Source of the DNA: Cryptomeria japonica
Lineage: Eukaryota > Streptophyta > Pinopsida > Cupressales > Cupressaceae
Reading direction: 5' to 3'
Length of the DNA stretch: 58,000 nt
Assembly (NCBI RefSeq): GCF_030272615.1
Contig: NC_081413.1
Span: 558,091,136-558,149,135, forward strand
The notes under the pieces are model-generated. The model was not told where the DNA came from, ran no database searches, and was given only the letters and a program-made list of their open reading frames with translations. Below are positions 41,389 through 53,819 of the stretch, in pieces. Positions within the stretch are counted from its first letter, which is position 1, and each line of letters starts with the position of its first letter. A program made the position numbers and the translations under genes.

Positions 41389-42529
41389 GTGTCCTAAAAT
41401 TGTACCCTTTACAATTTCGATCGCATTTGGGTCTTCATCTTGGTGTTTGCGCCCTTCAACCCTATTGAAGACCCGATTATTCTCTTGCACATTACAAATG
41501 GCATTCAAACTTAAATTGCATCTTAAATAGCACATTATGCCTGCCACAAAATAGGGCAGGACCATGGTGCTATTCCATGGTCCTCCCTAGATTGGGCCCA
41601 ATTTAATCCCTTATCCTACTTCAAAATTGAGCGGGATTTCCCTCTCTATGTCAACTCATGTTGGAAAATTAGCCAATTTCATCAACGAGCAAGTATATAA
41701 AGAGGATTTACCCTCTCATTTGAACATACACACATAAGATATCAAGCACACATGTGACCAAGCATTTGAGCATTTGAGCATTTGAGCATTATCAGTCTTC
41801 TTTCAGCTTAGGAGTAGCAATAAAGTCAAGTTTCAAGCATTGAAGGAGACATTATTCATCCTATCTTGTTGAAGACTTCCTAAACCCTAACTCCATGTGG
41901 AGGCAAGAAAAACTTCACAAGGTGGTATTATAATTCAATTTTTAATCATAATTCAACATCTCCCTCAAAAGAAGATCCTTTCCATTCAATCATTTATTTC
42001 AATTTCATGGTTAATTCCAAAACCAAGGTTTGACGTACGACAAACCCCTATTCCCAACACATGTCCCTTTCTTTCCATGTTCAGGAAATAGGTACAAAGT
42101 TGTACTCCCCAGATTAGGCTTCATTCATAGCAACAAATCATCTCCCTTTGGTGTGCAAAAAGTTCAGAGGACCATTGTGATGTGCCACAGTCCCGACAAT
42201 TTTTGGGTAGTTTTAGGGAACAGGTCCGATTCAACTTACATTGCTTAATTCTAGGTGCACATGAAAATCATGTGACTATAGCTCACTATTTTCATGCTTT
42301 TACCTTCACTTTTTAGCATTTTACCTAATTTCGGCACTTCAACTCATAAAAGAGGAAACCCCCTTCAATCCAAATTCACTTAGCATTTAGTCTTGATCTG
42401 ATTCATAATTATATCTAGTGAATTCTCCATCCTCTTTTGAATGTAAATGCTCCAAGTGAAAAAAAAATCTCTAATGGTCTTTATTCCTTGGGTGAAAAAC
42501 CTAGAGAGCTTTCATTTTTCCCCTTTACA
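41389..42529 (+). repeat. RE8 3' LTR of a gypsy-type element (right end approximate)
   Basis: It starts TGTAGTGTCCTAAAATTG after a polypurine tract. TATATAAAG lies at 41694 and a triple GAGCATTT repeat near 41765-41790. The end is placed at a TTTACA near 42529, but TACAACA three bases later is equally possible. There is no partner in the window. Confidence 0.6.
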
Positions 42530-42599
42530 ACACCCTTATTATTCTAAGCATAAATATTTTAGAAAATCCAAGAGGTGTCATCCTTCAAATAAGAGAAGT

Positions 42600-42880
42600 A
42601 GGTATAAATATGGTTGGAACTAGATCAAAGATCCACACCCTTCACAATTTTAGGATTCCAAAAAGGATAAATGATCTTTAAGGCACCATCAAAATTACAA
42701 CTAAGGAGGCCACAATCTCTAAACAAAATAAACTTGATCTTATTCAATTTTTCACTTTGCATTTTAGTTTTTGAAAAAAAAAATATATCAGGTTTATGAT
42801 CCCTCACCATATTAGTGAAAATATCATTCTTATGGGGGTTATTTAAACTCCTAATGTTCTAGGAGGTAATCTTTATTTTA
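42600..42880 (-). pseudogene. LINE (L1-type) endonuclease fragment
   Basis: The minus strand reads NIRSLNNPHKNDIF, then HKPDIFFFSKTKMQSEKL and ILFRDCGLLSCNFDG. This follows the start of plant L1 apurinic-endonuclease domains (WNIRGLN..., PDI..LQETK). The Trp before NIR is a TAG and QETK has become SKTK. Only about 85 codons remain; no RT part is seen. The endonuclease nicks target DNA for target-primed reverse transcription. Confidence 0.7.
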
Positions 42881-43246
42881 ACTTTTGAGGTGTTCCTTTC
42901 AGGCCCATCTCAAGCAGATTTTTTTGAGTTCCTTTAGCAATCTCTATTTTTGCTCAACTTCTCCCTACTTTGTTGGGTAGTAGATTTTCCTTGCCCTTTA
43001 ACATTCAATCCACAATATAGGAAGAGATGGTTGCCCTAACTATTCTTTGACAAGAAAATGATAAATTTTTAGAACCTAACCCAATATGGAATGATAGTTA
43101 CACAATACTAGGAAAAGTTCTCACACTACTCAAATGTGTACCACAATATTAGTTGGATGAGTGTTTCAGGATTTGTAAATTTATTTTGGGTTTGAGACCA
43201 CAAGTTGGAGTGGAAGTAGATATGGAAAATCCACTTACCATGTGAC
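42881..43246. other. Unassigned stretch left of RE9
   Basis: It may be the upstream part of the LINE fragment, but I see no clear frame. It does not continue the RE12 gag found right of RE9. Confidence 0.4.
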
Positions 43247-44758
43247 TAGCCTCTACTATGTACAAAAAGTTGGTGCAGTATTTCATGTACTCAACCTAGT
43301 CAGATGTGCCAAACAAAGTAACCTAATGTCCTAAGCAGAGATTCATTTAATTATCAATCAGGGATATGTCTTCTTCGATGATGTTGCCATTGTATGTGCA
43401 CTAAGGAATCCTTCTAGGTTTTTCTATAATTTTTTTATAGAAAATAAACTCAACGATAATCTAAACTAAAAACATAACAATGTTGGAAATAAAACTAACT
43501 ACACAACAACAGTTGTGGGCAAACTAGTTATTAGCAACAACAATGGTTGCAAGTAAACTGGTCTAAAACTAATGAAATTAAATATGTTGAAACAATACCT
43601 ATCTTAAACAATCGATCACTAATGGTAAATCATAATGAACAACAATCTAAGCTAATACAAAACTAAACTACAGTGGAGTCACAATTCCTCATGTGGTCCT
43701 TGCTTGTTGGCTTCAATCTGTCATTAGCATTCAACATCCAATCTACAAGATTCATTTCTCAAATCATCTTCTTATTTCAATTCAAAGATTACATGGATAT
43801 ATATCAGACTTGCTGATTGAACATGAACACCATTAACAAGACTCAACACTAATTGGATTCTCTCTCTCTTCTCAACTCAACAAGATCTCATATTTATGCA
43901 TGAGGCTTGAGAGTTGGATTTATTACAAACTTAAAATAAATTACAACACATGTCCATTCTCCCATTACAATTAGGATATTACTTATTCCTCGATAAAATA
44001 ATAATAAAGACTAAACTAACAAGAGTTGAGAGAGTTCTAATCCTCTTCAAACTCTTACAACATAGTTGTGGTTGAAAATGTGGAATTACACCTGAAAATA
44101 TAGAGAAACATGTCACAATGACTTATGATTTACATTTTTTTGTTTTCACAAGTTTCTTCATGATTCATTATCTTCAATAACTTCCAAATCAACAAGATAA
44201 TCAAGAGCTAGAAGAGCCAAATTGAATTAGAACTCAATCTTTACCGTTGCTTGAAAAATCTGTTAGTTTGTCTCAGTCAGCTTCTGGGGAATGTTGTTCC
44301 TTAACTATTGCAAATCAGATAAAATGGTTAAAAAAAATTTAGATCTCATTTTAATCTTTCAAGTCATTTTTAATATTTTAATTTGGTTAAGAAACAAGTG
44401 AGATGTGTCCATTTTACTAAAACTATTTTTTTGTCTTTTTCATTACTTCCAATCAATAGCCACGTCTATCAATTACCAATGTGTTTCTTCTTCTTTTTAA
44501 TTGCATGAATGACTCAAACCACTCAAAAACATTTTAATCCTCCCAAAATACTTTACATTCAACAATAACCATTTATTATAATATTTTACCATTATTTAGC
44601 ATTAACTAGCTAGACATACAAATGCATATCAAACACCATTAATCCTAGTTAATGCTTCATAAAACCAAGCTAATTTTTGGAAATGACTTGGAAGGACATT
44701 ATAAACATGAAGTAAAGTATCATAAATCATGTAATAATATGGTCAACTTATAGGTTCA
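43247..44758 (-). repeat. RE9 3' LTR (1512 bp)
   Basis: It aligns by eye with 51066-53816 from CTCTACTATGTAC to TATAGGTTCA. Its outer end reads TAGCC where the other copy has TGTCC, so the terminal TG is mutated or the end is recombinant. Confidence 0.82.
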
Positions 44759-44795
44759 GCACTCCCCCTGCTAAAATTTTGCTTGTCCTCAAGCA
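44759..44795 (-). other. RE9 polypurine tract and TTGAGGACAAGC motif
   Basis: On the minus strand TTGAGGACAAGC is followed about 10 bases later by TTAGCAGGGGGAGTGC at the LTR boundary. Confidence 0.75.
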
Positions 44796-46132
44796 AGGGG
44801 TAGATATTGGATAGACATGAAAGCTTCTACCATGAAATACTATAAATTGTCTCACTTTCTACATCATCATATCGAAACATTACTATATTTCCACATTATC
44901 TTTCCATATTATCTTTTTAATGAATTCTCAAAATAATATGAATAATATCTATAATTATTTTGTAAACATGGAGAAGGGAAAGATGATTAAGACATATAAC
45001 ATTACCTTCATAAAATTTACTCTCTTTTAGCACCTATGATTGTTATATTCTTCATCTTTGTTTGTTGCAAATTTGTCATCTATTCATGTTATTTGGAATC
45101 AAGTCCAATTCTTTGTAGGCCTTATCATGCTTGTGTATTTTATCATTATAAAAGAGTGTGTTTGACATGACTATGGTTCATTTCCTTCTGCTCTATCTAT
45201 TATATCTTCAAATCTTCTTGTCATTGTTTTATGTCATCTCAAACTCTTCACACTACCATTATTTCTTCTCTTAGTTATCTCTTTCATAGAGAAATATATT
45301 TGCATTGATCTTTTCCATTGTTGATTGTTGCACTTGAACATTTAACAATCTAAATTCATGTTGTAATCTTGTAATTTATTGATTTTGAAATTCTTCACTT
45401 CTTTTCTTTGCACTTGCATCATGGCTATCTTCTTTTATTTGTTTTCCATGGGTCATCTTTGTAAATTTATGTGACCTTTATGTCTACTAAGGCTCTATGA
45501 TTATTCTTCTTTATTATCAACTGCAATTCCCTTTGAATAATGTCATATTTGGGTGTTCCTTCCCACTGTCTTAATAGTGCTTTCTTGTTTGGTACAACTA
45601 CCCCTAAATACTCTTCTCTTTTTTCACCTTGGGGAAACATTGGAAAATGGAAAGATATTGAAAAGAATGTCAAGTGGATTAAACATAGTCACGAATCTAG
45701 GAGGCAAGTATGAATATACATAACTATGAAAAGATCATATTTCTATGGTGTAGGACAACAATACAAGGTATGCATGTTTCCCCCTAGCTGAAAGGTCATT
45801 TATCCTCAAATGACAATGAATGGATGAGAGTGGCAAAATAAACTAGTTATGGAGCATGTAATTAGAAAGATGACAATTGATAAATACATTTTAATACATA
45901 GATAGTTAATTAACTAAAAATGATAAATATTAAAAATAAATGGAAGTCATAAATGTAAGTACCTATGATGATGTGAAAAGCTATAAATTTGGTGAAGAGT
46001 TGAAAGTACAGGTCCCATAATAGTTGAATGTGTAGATTCCTTTAAGAGTGTTGCATATTTGATATCAATACTTATTTTAGGTTTCTTGGAAGTTGGTGTA
46101 GGTTGACTATTTAGTAACACTACGATTGATGT
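44796..46132 (-). other. RE9 internal region, right of 3' LTR
   Basis: No clear domain. A minus-strand stretch at 45645-45470 reads EEYLGVVVPNKKALL and RQWEGTPKYDIIQREL over about 55 codons, unassigned. A second GAGGATAAATG...AGGGGGAAAC tract (minus strand, about 45777-45815) resembles the RE9 polypurine region. Confidence 0.5.
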
Positions 46133-46893
46133 TGTAGATGGAGGAAATGTGTTATAGAATCTAAGAATCTAAAGTATTCCAACATCCCACAATTAAGTAC
46201 CTATAAATCACACACACATGCAAGCTAAAAAATGAAAAACACAATTATCTACTCTCAAAACATATGCATGCAATTACAAATCTAACTCCATTGCACTTCT
46301 ATCAACCAAGACCTTGTGTTAAAAAATCATGCTCTAAGGAGCACACACACAAGAAGCTATTGTGAATGAAGATTTGAAATGATGAACATAAATAAAAGCT
46401 AGAGTGTGATAAAACAAGAAATGCAAGAGTGCAAAAGTATACTAAATGCTTGATTGCTAGATAGATCAATGAGAGAGGGGGTTGGGTTTTTATAGTTGTC
46501 CTCAAGGGTGAATCCAGTATTAGGACGAATGTGGGATAATAAGAGATTAGTGGTGTAGGAGAAGTGAGTGGTAATGGGAAATGATTAGTGGTGAGGAGTG
46601 TTTATTTTTTTGTTTGAAATACATGGGATGGATAAATAATGAAATATATATTTATTTAATGGATTTAATGAATTAATGCTATGAATATATTAATAAAATA
46701 GTGAAGAATGAATACTTTATAATATAGCAAATAATATGAATAATAAAAAATAATGATATGTATATGAATATTAATATGATGAATAGTATAGCAGAGAATG
46801 AGAAATGAATATTATAATGGATCCTTCTGATGATGTAGGAAAAATTAATATTAATTAAGAGGATATTTTAGTGAAATTTTTTATGTGTCTACA
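46133..46893 (-). repeat. RE10 3' LTR (761 bp)
   Basis: Followed by TTTTGCCCCTCTTTGAGA, the same boundary as in RE7 (24956). TATAAAAA on the minus strand lies near 46487-46494. Confidence 0.78.
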
Positions 46894-46908
46894 TTTTGCC
46901 CCTCTTTG

Positions 46909-48800
46909 AGATAATGCAACCTATCGCGTTGTTTCAAAGAAAATGATCAACTGATACATGCCCCATAGATATCTTGGTAAGGGTGATGATTGATCTATTA
47001 TGCCCCCTTGAGAGATTGATCGAAAAGATTAATGGATATTGATCTCTCAATAGATTATGAATAGGAAATTGGATGATTGATATTGCTCAAGTTATTAGGT
47101 TAAGATGTACATTTGATGGAAATGCACAGTGGATGAGGCGTAACTGAACAATTGATGGAAATGAACAATATAGCCAATTTGATAAGCTGATTGAGCTGAT
47201 TGATCTGATAGGGATTGATGTTAACGCAAGATAAGGTGATCTAATGACTGATTGATTGATTGATCCAGGGGCATTGAGATTTCAAGAAGTAAGTTGGTTG
47301 ATTTGATAAAGCAATTAAAGATTCAGAGACATGCATTAGTTGGATAAAGCGACTAATTGATCTTGCTGCAATGAGAAGAATGAAGAAGATGATGAAAGAA
47401 ATGATGAAAAACGGAGCTGAAAGGGGTGATGAAAAGAGAAAAGTGATGAGAAAGAGGATATGAAAGTGATGAGAATTCTTGTGCTTTTTAAAGTGCTTAT
47501 ATCATCATCGAGTTTATTATGGAAAAAGGATAAAACTAATCTAGATATGAATAAAACCCAAATGAATCATCATACCAATTGCATGAAAGAAAACACATCA
47601 GACAAGAAAGGATTGCCTCAATTTGCATCAAACCATTATGTCCTCGATGATCTTAGATGATCATGTCCTAATATGAGTCATCAAATAGGTGAAGATGGCC
47701 CATCCTTGCCTTTCTAGTCAAAGACATCCTAGAGATAAAATCTCTAGTCAGAGACATTCTGGAAAAGCTAAAAGACATGCCACCAAAGATAAAATCAAAA
47801 AACAATCAAAAGACATAATCAAACAAACATATAGTATTCTTTATGCCAAAGTGAGTTTCGTTCTTAGTTAATGTGTTTGGTTTTGATAAGTCGATCAAAT
47901 GTTGTTATGTCTACTCAATTGTAATCTCGTCACATCGTGATTTCATTGAAGTTCAAAGTGGTATGCTCATCCAAAGTGTTTGTCTTTGAAATGTTTATGA
48001 ATTCATGAAAAGTTTTACGATTTTTAGGATTTTTAAAATGTTTTAATTTTTAGGGTTTTTTAAGAACGTTTAGGATTTTTTTAGGATTTTTTTTAGGACT
48101 TTTTATGATTTTTCAAGACATTTTATGGTTTTTATGATTTTTTTAGGATATTTTATGATTTTTAAGGACATTTTTTATTTTTTCCAAGACATTTTATGAC
48201 TTTTTACGACTTTTTCAAGACATTTTATTATTCTTACAATTTTTTCAGGACATTTTATGATTTTTTCAAGACATTTTATGATTTTTACAATTTTTCAAGA
48301 TACTTTAGAAGATAGTTCCTCCAACCGTGAGATGCCAACTATCCCAACCCACTGCTAAGGTTGAGGAGATGCCACAATGAGGGATAAGTCTTACTTATTA
48401 TGTAGGAATGCACAAGATATGCAAATCAATCTACAAGCTATGATGGGGGTGGGAAGGCTATTATGGAATGGGAGGGTAGATACGAATAGGGCATCATCAA
48501 GTAGAGTACTAAAGGAAAGAGGAGTGGAATCTCTACCCATTGTGCCAGTCGCCCCGATTTTCACCGTGGTACTTGCCTAAGGTGCCTGTTTGCCAGGTTT
48601 TCACTAGTGGACAAATTTTATTTTTTTTTACTTTTTTATTTATTTTTTTCACACTTTTTTTTGTGTCACAAGGCACCTATTTGCCAGGTTTTCACCAAAG
48701 TGATGATTTTTTTCAAGTTTTTTTCTCAATTTTTTGTATTTTTTAAGGATCTTTTCTCATTTGTTTGTATTTTTTCAAGATCTTTTAAATAAATTCTCTA
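46909..48800 (-). other. RE10 3' non-coding region
   Basis: It shows repeated TTGATTGATTGATC-like phrases (46980-47290). A T-rich iterated array (48010-48320) has units like AGGACATTTTATGATTTTT. A double GTTTGCCAGGTTTTCAC motif lies at 48588-48692. Both of the latter are shared with RE7. No PMD frame is present here. Confidence 0.6.
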
Positions 48801-48806
48801 AAATAC

Positions 48807-48975
48807 TCAGGCATAGAACCTGCGAAGGTGAATTGATTGGATCTTCAAGTGGTTCACCCTCAGGAGTAGCTAGCCGATATGCTCTTGATCCATAGGCAGC
48901 AACAATGATGTATGAACCCCGTCAATCTGACTCAAACTTGCCTTTTTGTTTTTCTTGGTCTTGCTAAGAAAATTG
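48807..48975 (-). pseudogene. RE10 remnant of gypsy pol C-terminus
   Basis: The minus strand reads DQEKQKGKFESD, a TGA, RGSYIIVAAYGSRAYRLATP, EGEPLEDPIN and, one frame over, HLRRFYA followed by a stop. This is the extreme C-terminus of Ty3/gypsy integrase (pattern GKF.P.W.GPY.V...GAY.L...G..L..P.N..HLRRFY). It is the only pol sequence in the RE7/RE10/RE11 family within the window and places the family in Ty3/gypsy. Confidence 0.8.
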
Positions 48976-48985
48976 ATATTTGATT

Positions 48986-49591
48986 GGATGATGAATAAAA
49001 CTCGCTCCATTATCCTCCTACTTATCAAGATCTTGTGTTCAAATGATAAATGCTCTTGAAAAAGCACGTGCACAAGAAGCTATGAAAGATAGAGATTGAA
49101 GAAATAAAATTATCAAAAATGCAAGAAATGGATTTTGAATGCAAAGTTGTGGATTGCAAAATGGGAGAAGGGCTTTTCCTTTATAAGCATTCTCCAAGTG
49201 GATCCAAATTGTGGGATGAATATGGGATAATAGGGGATTAGTGGTATAGGAGAAATGGGTGGTAATGGGAAATCATAAGTGGTAAGGAGTGTTTATTTTT
49301 TTATTTTAAATACATGGGATGGATAAATAATAAAATATATATTTATTTAATGGATTTAATGAATTGATGATATGAATATATTAATAAAATACTGAAGAAT
49401 GAATATATTATAATATAGTGAATAATATGAATAACAAAAATAATGAAATAATTATATGTATATGAATATTAATATGATGAATAGTATAACGAAGAATGAG
49501 AAATGAATATTATAATGGATCTTCCTGATGATGTAGGAAAAATTAATATTAATTAAGAGGATATTTTAATGATTTTTTTTATGTGTCTACA
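48986..49591 (-). repeat. RE10 5' LTR, truncated
   Basis: It matches the RE10 3' LTR from about CTTGTGTT onward (49030-49591), including the long AT-rich end. The part that should join primer site and gag is missing and replaced by pol C-terminus. Confidence 0.72.
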
Positions 49592-50382
49592 GCTACAAGT
49601 AACTTAAAAAATAAAACGTTGCAAACTTCTTGAATAGTCATTGCACCTCCATCCAATGACCTTGATACAACTTTAAATAATTTATTTATCATGAAATACA
49701 ATGTGAGTAGATCAATTGGACTACACCATTTGGATAGACATATTTGATTCCATAAAGACCCAACTACCTAATATAATTTTTTTGACAATATATGCAAATA
49801 TTCTCTTTCAAAATTAAAGACATGACTGATTCACAACCTTAAAAAATAAGTGACCTTGATACATGACCAAGCAACCAACTATGAACTCATATGAAAGAGT
49901 CATTCAAGAAAAGTTGGGAATCAACTCCACTAGACAACACCTGCCTAACTATGCATAAATAATTGAAGAAAAAAGGCATCTAAGACATTGTGCAACAACA
50001 CTTATTGAATGAAAAACTTATCCTAAACTATCCTACCCTACACTAACCGGCAAACAAGACTTAGTCAAATAAAACCGTCCACTAGTTCTATAAAAAATAA
50101 ACCCTTTCTTATCAACTTACAATGCTTCACAAGCTTATGTGCAACCAAAACGAGTTGCATATTAGTAGGAACTTAATAAATAGTAGTAGTACATTTAGTA
50201 AGACACTAACAAACTCACTTACAACTTCATACTAACAATACATAGTGCAGTTTTGAAGTGGATAAGAGAGCTGAAACCATTCTTCTCCAACTATAACTAG
50301 AAATTTAGTTTCATCTTCAACTGTATCTTCATACTTGGGTGCAAACATAATTTGTGATGCTTTGTTTGCCAAGTCATCTCAA
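49592..50382 (-). other. RE9 internal region between RE10 and gag-like frame
   Basis: AT-rich; I see no domain. Confidence 0.5.
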
Positions 50383-50924
50383 CTAAATGTTTGATGAGAC
50401 ATCCTTGTGAAAGAAAAAATTTAGAACCCTTCTTGTTGGCTTTGTGTTGATGGGTTGCTTCTTCATCCTCCTATTGAATTGTAGAGTCCATTTTGTGTGA
50501 CTAATTTGACAAAAACTAGAAATTTTTGTTCTTTTCTCTTGTTGCTCATGATTTTTCTTTGTAAAACATACCAGTTTAACATCCAAATTTAAGAAAAACT
50601 TCTCTAAGTCATCCCAAAACTTGTCTTCATCAATATCTTCTTTACTTAGCATGAGAGGAGTGAGGCTTTATGGCAACTCTTTGCTTGAAGTAGGAGTTTT
50701 GATTTAACATTACATTCATCTTGACTAGTAACCTTGTCTATGTTAACTTCTTCAATTTGCAAAATAAGGTTGTCTTTATTTGTCTCCTCGTAAACCAGCA
50801 CTTTGTCATCAATACATGAACAAAATTCCTCTATGATGTTAGAGAACGTGTCTTTGTTGATTTCCAAACTTGTTGGTAATGACATTGGCTCTTGGTGGTT
50901 GTACTTCATGGGTCCAAATTCCAT
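50383..50924 (-). pseudogene. RE9 gag-region frame, unassigned
   Basis: The ATG at 50924 opens MEFGPMKYNHQEPMSLPTSL, running 92 codons to a TGA. An overlapping second ATG at 50652 begins MLSKEDIDEDKFWDDLEKFF and continues for 89 codons. The first lies about 120 bases inside the primer site, where gag would be expected. The text is acidic (FCSCIDDKVLVYEETNKDN) without zinc knuckle or known capsid motifs, so calling it Gag rests on position only. Confidence 0.45.
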
Positions 50925-51040
50925 TTTTTATAGTACAAAATTATAAATATATTAAGTGCTTTGAATGAAAACTATAGCTATAGGAAAATAAGAAAGAATT
51001 ATTAAAAAAACCTAGCTAGACTCTCCTGGTTTGACACCAT

Positions 51041-51057
51041 CCTTGGCAATGACACCA
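51041..51057 (-). other. RE9 primer-binding site, decayed tRNA-Asp type
   Basis: The minus strand reads TGGTGTCATTGCCAAGG. The Athila/Tat-type site is TGGCGCCGTTGCCGGGG. All four differences are transitions (C to T or G to A). Confidence 0.7.
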
Positions 51058-51065
51058 AAAATGGT

Positions 51066-53816
51066 TGTCCTCTACTATGTACATAAAGTTGGTGCAATAT
51101 GTCATGCACTCAGCCCCATCAGATATGCCCAACGGAGTAATGTAATGTCCTGAGTAGAGGTTCATTTAAATATCAACTAGGGACATGCCTTCTTCGATGA
51201 TGTTGGCATTATATGTGCATTAAGGAATCTTTCTAGGTTGTTCTATTAGTTGTGTATAGTAAATAAACTCAAAACAATAAATTGAACTTAAAAATAACAA
51301 TGTTGGAAATAAAACTAACTAAATAATAGTGGCTACAAGGAAATTGATTATTTGCCACAACAGTGGCTATAGACAGACTGGTCTAAAACAAATGAATTAA
51401 ATATGCTAAAACAAAATCTATCTTAAACAAATGATCACTAACAATAAAGCATAATGAACAACAATCTAAGGTACTACAAAACTAAATTACAATGGATTCA
51501 TAGTTCCTCAAGTGGCCCTTGCTTGAGTGGCTTCAATATGTTATTAGCATTCAACATCCAATCTACAAGCTTCATTTCTCAAATTATCTTCATTTCAAGC
51601 AATTTAAAGATTACATGGAGATATATTAGACTTGTTGATTGAACATGGACAATATTAAAAATACTCAACACTAATCAAATACTCTCTTTCTCAACAAGAT
51701 CTCATATTTATGTGTGGGGCTTGAGAGTTGGATTAATTACTGTAACTCACTCAAAGTCATCATTGCTTAACTAGAGTTAAAGTGAAATCACGAATCCCTA
51801 TCTAATTAAAGAATTCTAGATAAACCAATGAAATAATGCAAACAAAGCAATAGGGTTTATAATATTCAATCAAAAACTCCCTATTCCATGATCGCATGTA
51901 TCTTCCATTGGTCTTCTGCTTCTCGTGGTATGATGGTTCTCAGTTATTGCACTACTAACCTACAAATGACATAAGATTTCAAAGATCGTGATTTTTGAAA
52001 ATGGAGAATTGATGTTGAATTTATAGATTTTTTGAGAGGATCGATTGAGTGGTGGAACTCAAGTGAGCTCAAAGGTTGATTGATAGTTAAATTGTTCATT
52101 TAGAGGTGGAACATAATAGATTGAATAGATAAATGAGTTAACTAATTGAGAAAAAAGTTGATTGAGAGATGAAAAAGAATGATTGGAGGAGAATTGAGAA
52201 AATGATTTAATTAATCAATTAATTGAATTGATAAATTAAATAGATTGAATTGTTAACTGGAGATGACTGATTGAATGCTTTTTGGAAAAAAGCAAAGTGG
52301 AAGATAATTGATTTAATTAATCAATTAATTGAATTGATTAATTTAGCATGTGTTGTAGGATATTTTATTAATTGAAGTTCAATTTATTGATTTGCATGCT
52401 CTTGAATTTTCATAATTCAATTTAATCTTTGAATACATTTAGAACTTGACTTGGAAACTCAATTTGGTAATTGAATTTTAATTGAATTTTGATTTTATTT
52501 AAATTCAACTTGATCTTTGAATTTATGCAAACCGAATTTAGGAATTCAATTTGATTTTTGAACTCAAGAAATTGAAATGCACATGTATTTGAAATTAGAC
52601 AAAATTGGAAGAATATGAATTTGAATTTGAATGAGCTAATTAAATAATTTAAAGAAACTATTTAATTATTTAGAAATTGAATTTTATTTTATTTTTTTTA
52701 AGCAAGTGCTATCAAGGTGGGGATAGTGCCCTATATTAATTAGAAATTGAATTTAATTAAATAATAAAGATTATTTAAATTAAAGGATTGAAATCACAAT
52801 TAATTAAATAATTAATATTTAAAAAAGGGTTAAATGATTAATTGATTAGAAATAGAAATAGAATAATTAGTAAGATGATGAAGAAATATGAATTTAGAAG
52901 AATAAGATATACTAAATTAATTAAATAAATAAAGAATTATTTAATCAATTAGAGGAATAATTAGTATGCGATTAATGAGACATTTTTAGGTGTCTACAAT
53001 TATAGATATAAAATAAATTACAAAACATGTCCATTCTCCCATGACAATGAGAAGATGACTTATTCCTCAACAAACTAATAATAAAGACTAAACTAACAAG
53101 AGATGAGAGAGTTTTAATCCTCTTCAAACTCTTGCAACATAGTTGTAGGTAAAAATGGTGAATTACACCTAAAAATGTGGAGAAACATGTCACAATGACT
53201 TATGATACATAATTTCTTGCTTCCACAAGTTACTCCATGATTCCTTGTCTTCAATAACTTCCAGATCCATGAGATAATCAAGAGGTAGAAGAGTCCAAAT
53301 TGAATTAGAATTCAATCTTTAATTGTTGCTTGGAAATCTATTAGTTTGTCTCAGTCAACTTTTGGTGAATTTTTCTCCTTAACTATTGTGAATCATCTCA
53401 AATGATTTAAATAATTTTTAGACCTCATTTTAATCTTTGCAAATCATTTTGAAGATTTAAATTTGGTTAAAAAATGAGTGAGATATGCCCACTTTTCTAA
53501 AACTGGTTTTTTACTTTTTTAGCACTTACAGTCAACAACTACATTTGTCAATTACCAACATATACCTTTGTATAACTTCATGAACGAGTTAAACCACTCA
53601 AAAGCAACATGTTAATTCTCCCAAAATACTTTAAAATCAACAATAACCATTATTTAGAATTAACGAGCTAGACATATAAATACATATCAAACACCATTAA
53701 TCCTAGTTAATGCTTCATAAAACCAAGGTAATGTTTGGAAATGACATGGAAGGATATTATAAACATGAGGTAAAGTTTCATAAATCATGGAATAATATGA
53801 TCAATTTATAGGTTCA
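51066..53816 (-). repeat. RE9 5' LTR, interrupted by RE11
   Basis: TGTCCTCTACTATG to TATAGGTTCA, about 1.49 kb after removing RE11 and one 5 bp duplication. Confidence 0.82.
51741..52998 (-). mobile_element. RE11: solo LTR of the RE7/RE10 family
   Basis: TGTAACTCAC to GGTGTCTACA, 1258 bp, flanked by ATTAC (51736-51740) and ATTAT (52999-53003), a 5 bp duplication with one transition. It has no internal region. On the minus strand it starts TGTAGACACCTAAAAATG, close to RE7 (TGTAGACGTCTAAAAATG). It marks an element lost by LTR-LTR recombination. Confidence 0.82.
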
Positions 53817-53819
53817 TTA

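Larger units (their letters stand above)
46133..49591 (-). mobile_element. RE10: internally deleted gypsy element inside RE9
   Basis: The left LTR is 46133-46893 (TGTAGATGG to GTGTCTACA). The right LTR is 5'-truncated, about 49000-49591, ending GTGTCTACA. The two match strongly from about 46310 and 49020 onward. The internal region holds 3' non-coding sequence like that of RE7 and the last codons of gypsy pol. Primer site, gag and nearly all of pol are missing. Flanks GATGT and GCTAC do not form a clean duplication. Confidence 0.75.
43247..53816 (-). mobile_element. RE9: gypsy (Athila/Tat-like) element, minus strand, carrying RE10 and RE11
   Basis: LTRs are 43247-44758 and 51066-53816 (about 1.49 kb without RE11). 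On the element strand the polypurine tract AGCAGGGGGAG touches the left LTR, preceded by TTGAGGACAAGC, a phrase frequent at the 3' end of plant gypsy coding regions. The primer site next to the right LTR is a decayed tRNA-Asp type. The internal region is short and holds only a gag-like frame fragment, so pol is missing. Flanks do not show a matching 5 bp duplication (GTGAC against TTAGC). Confidence 0.78.
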
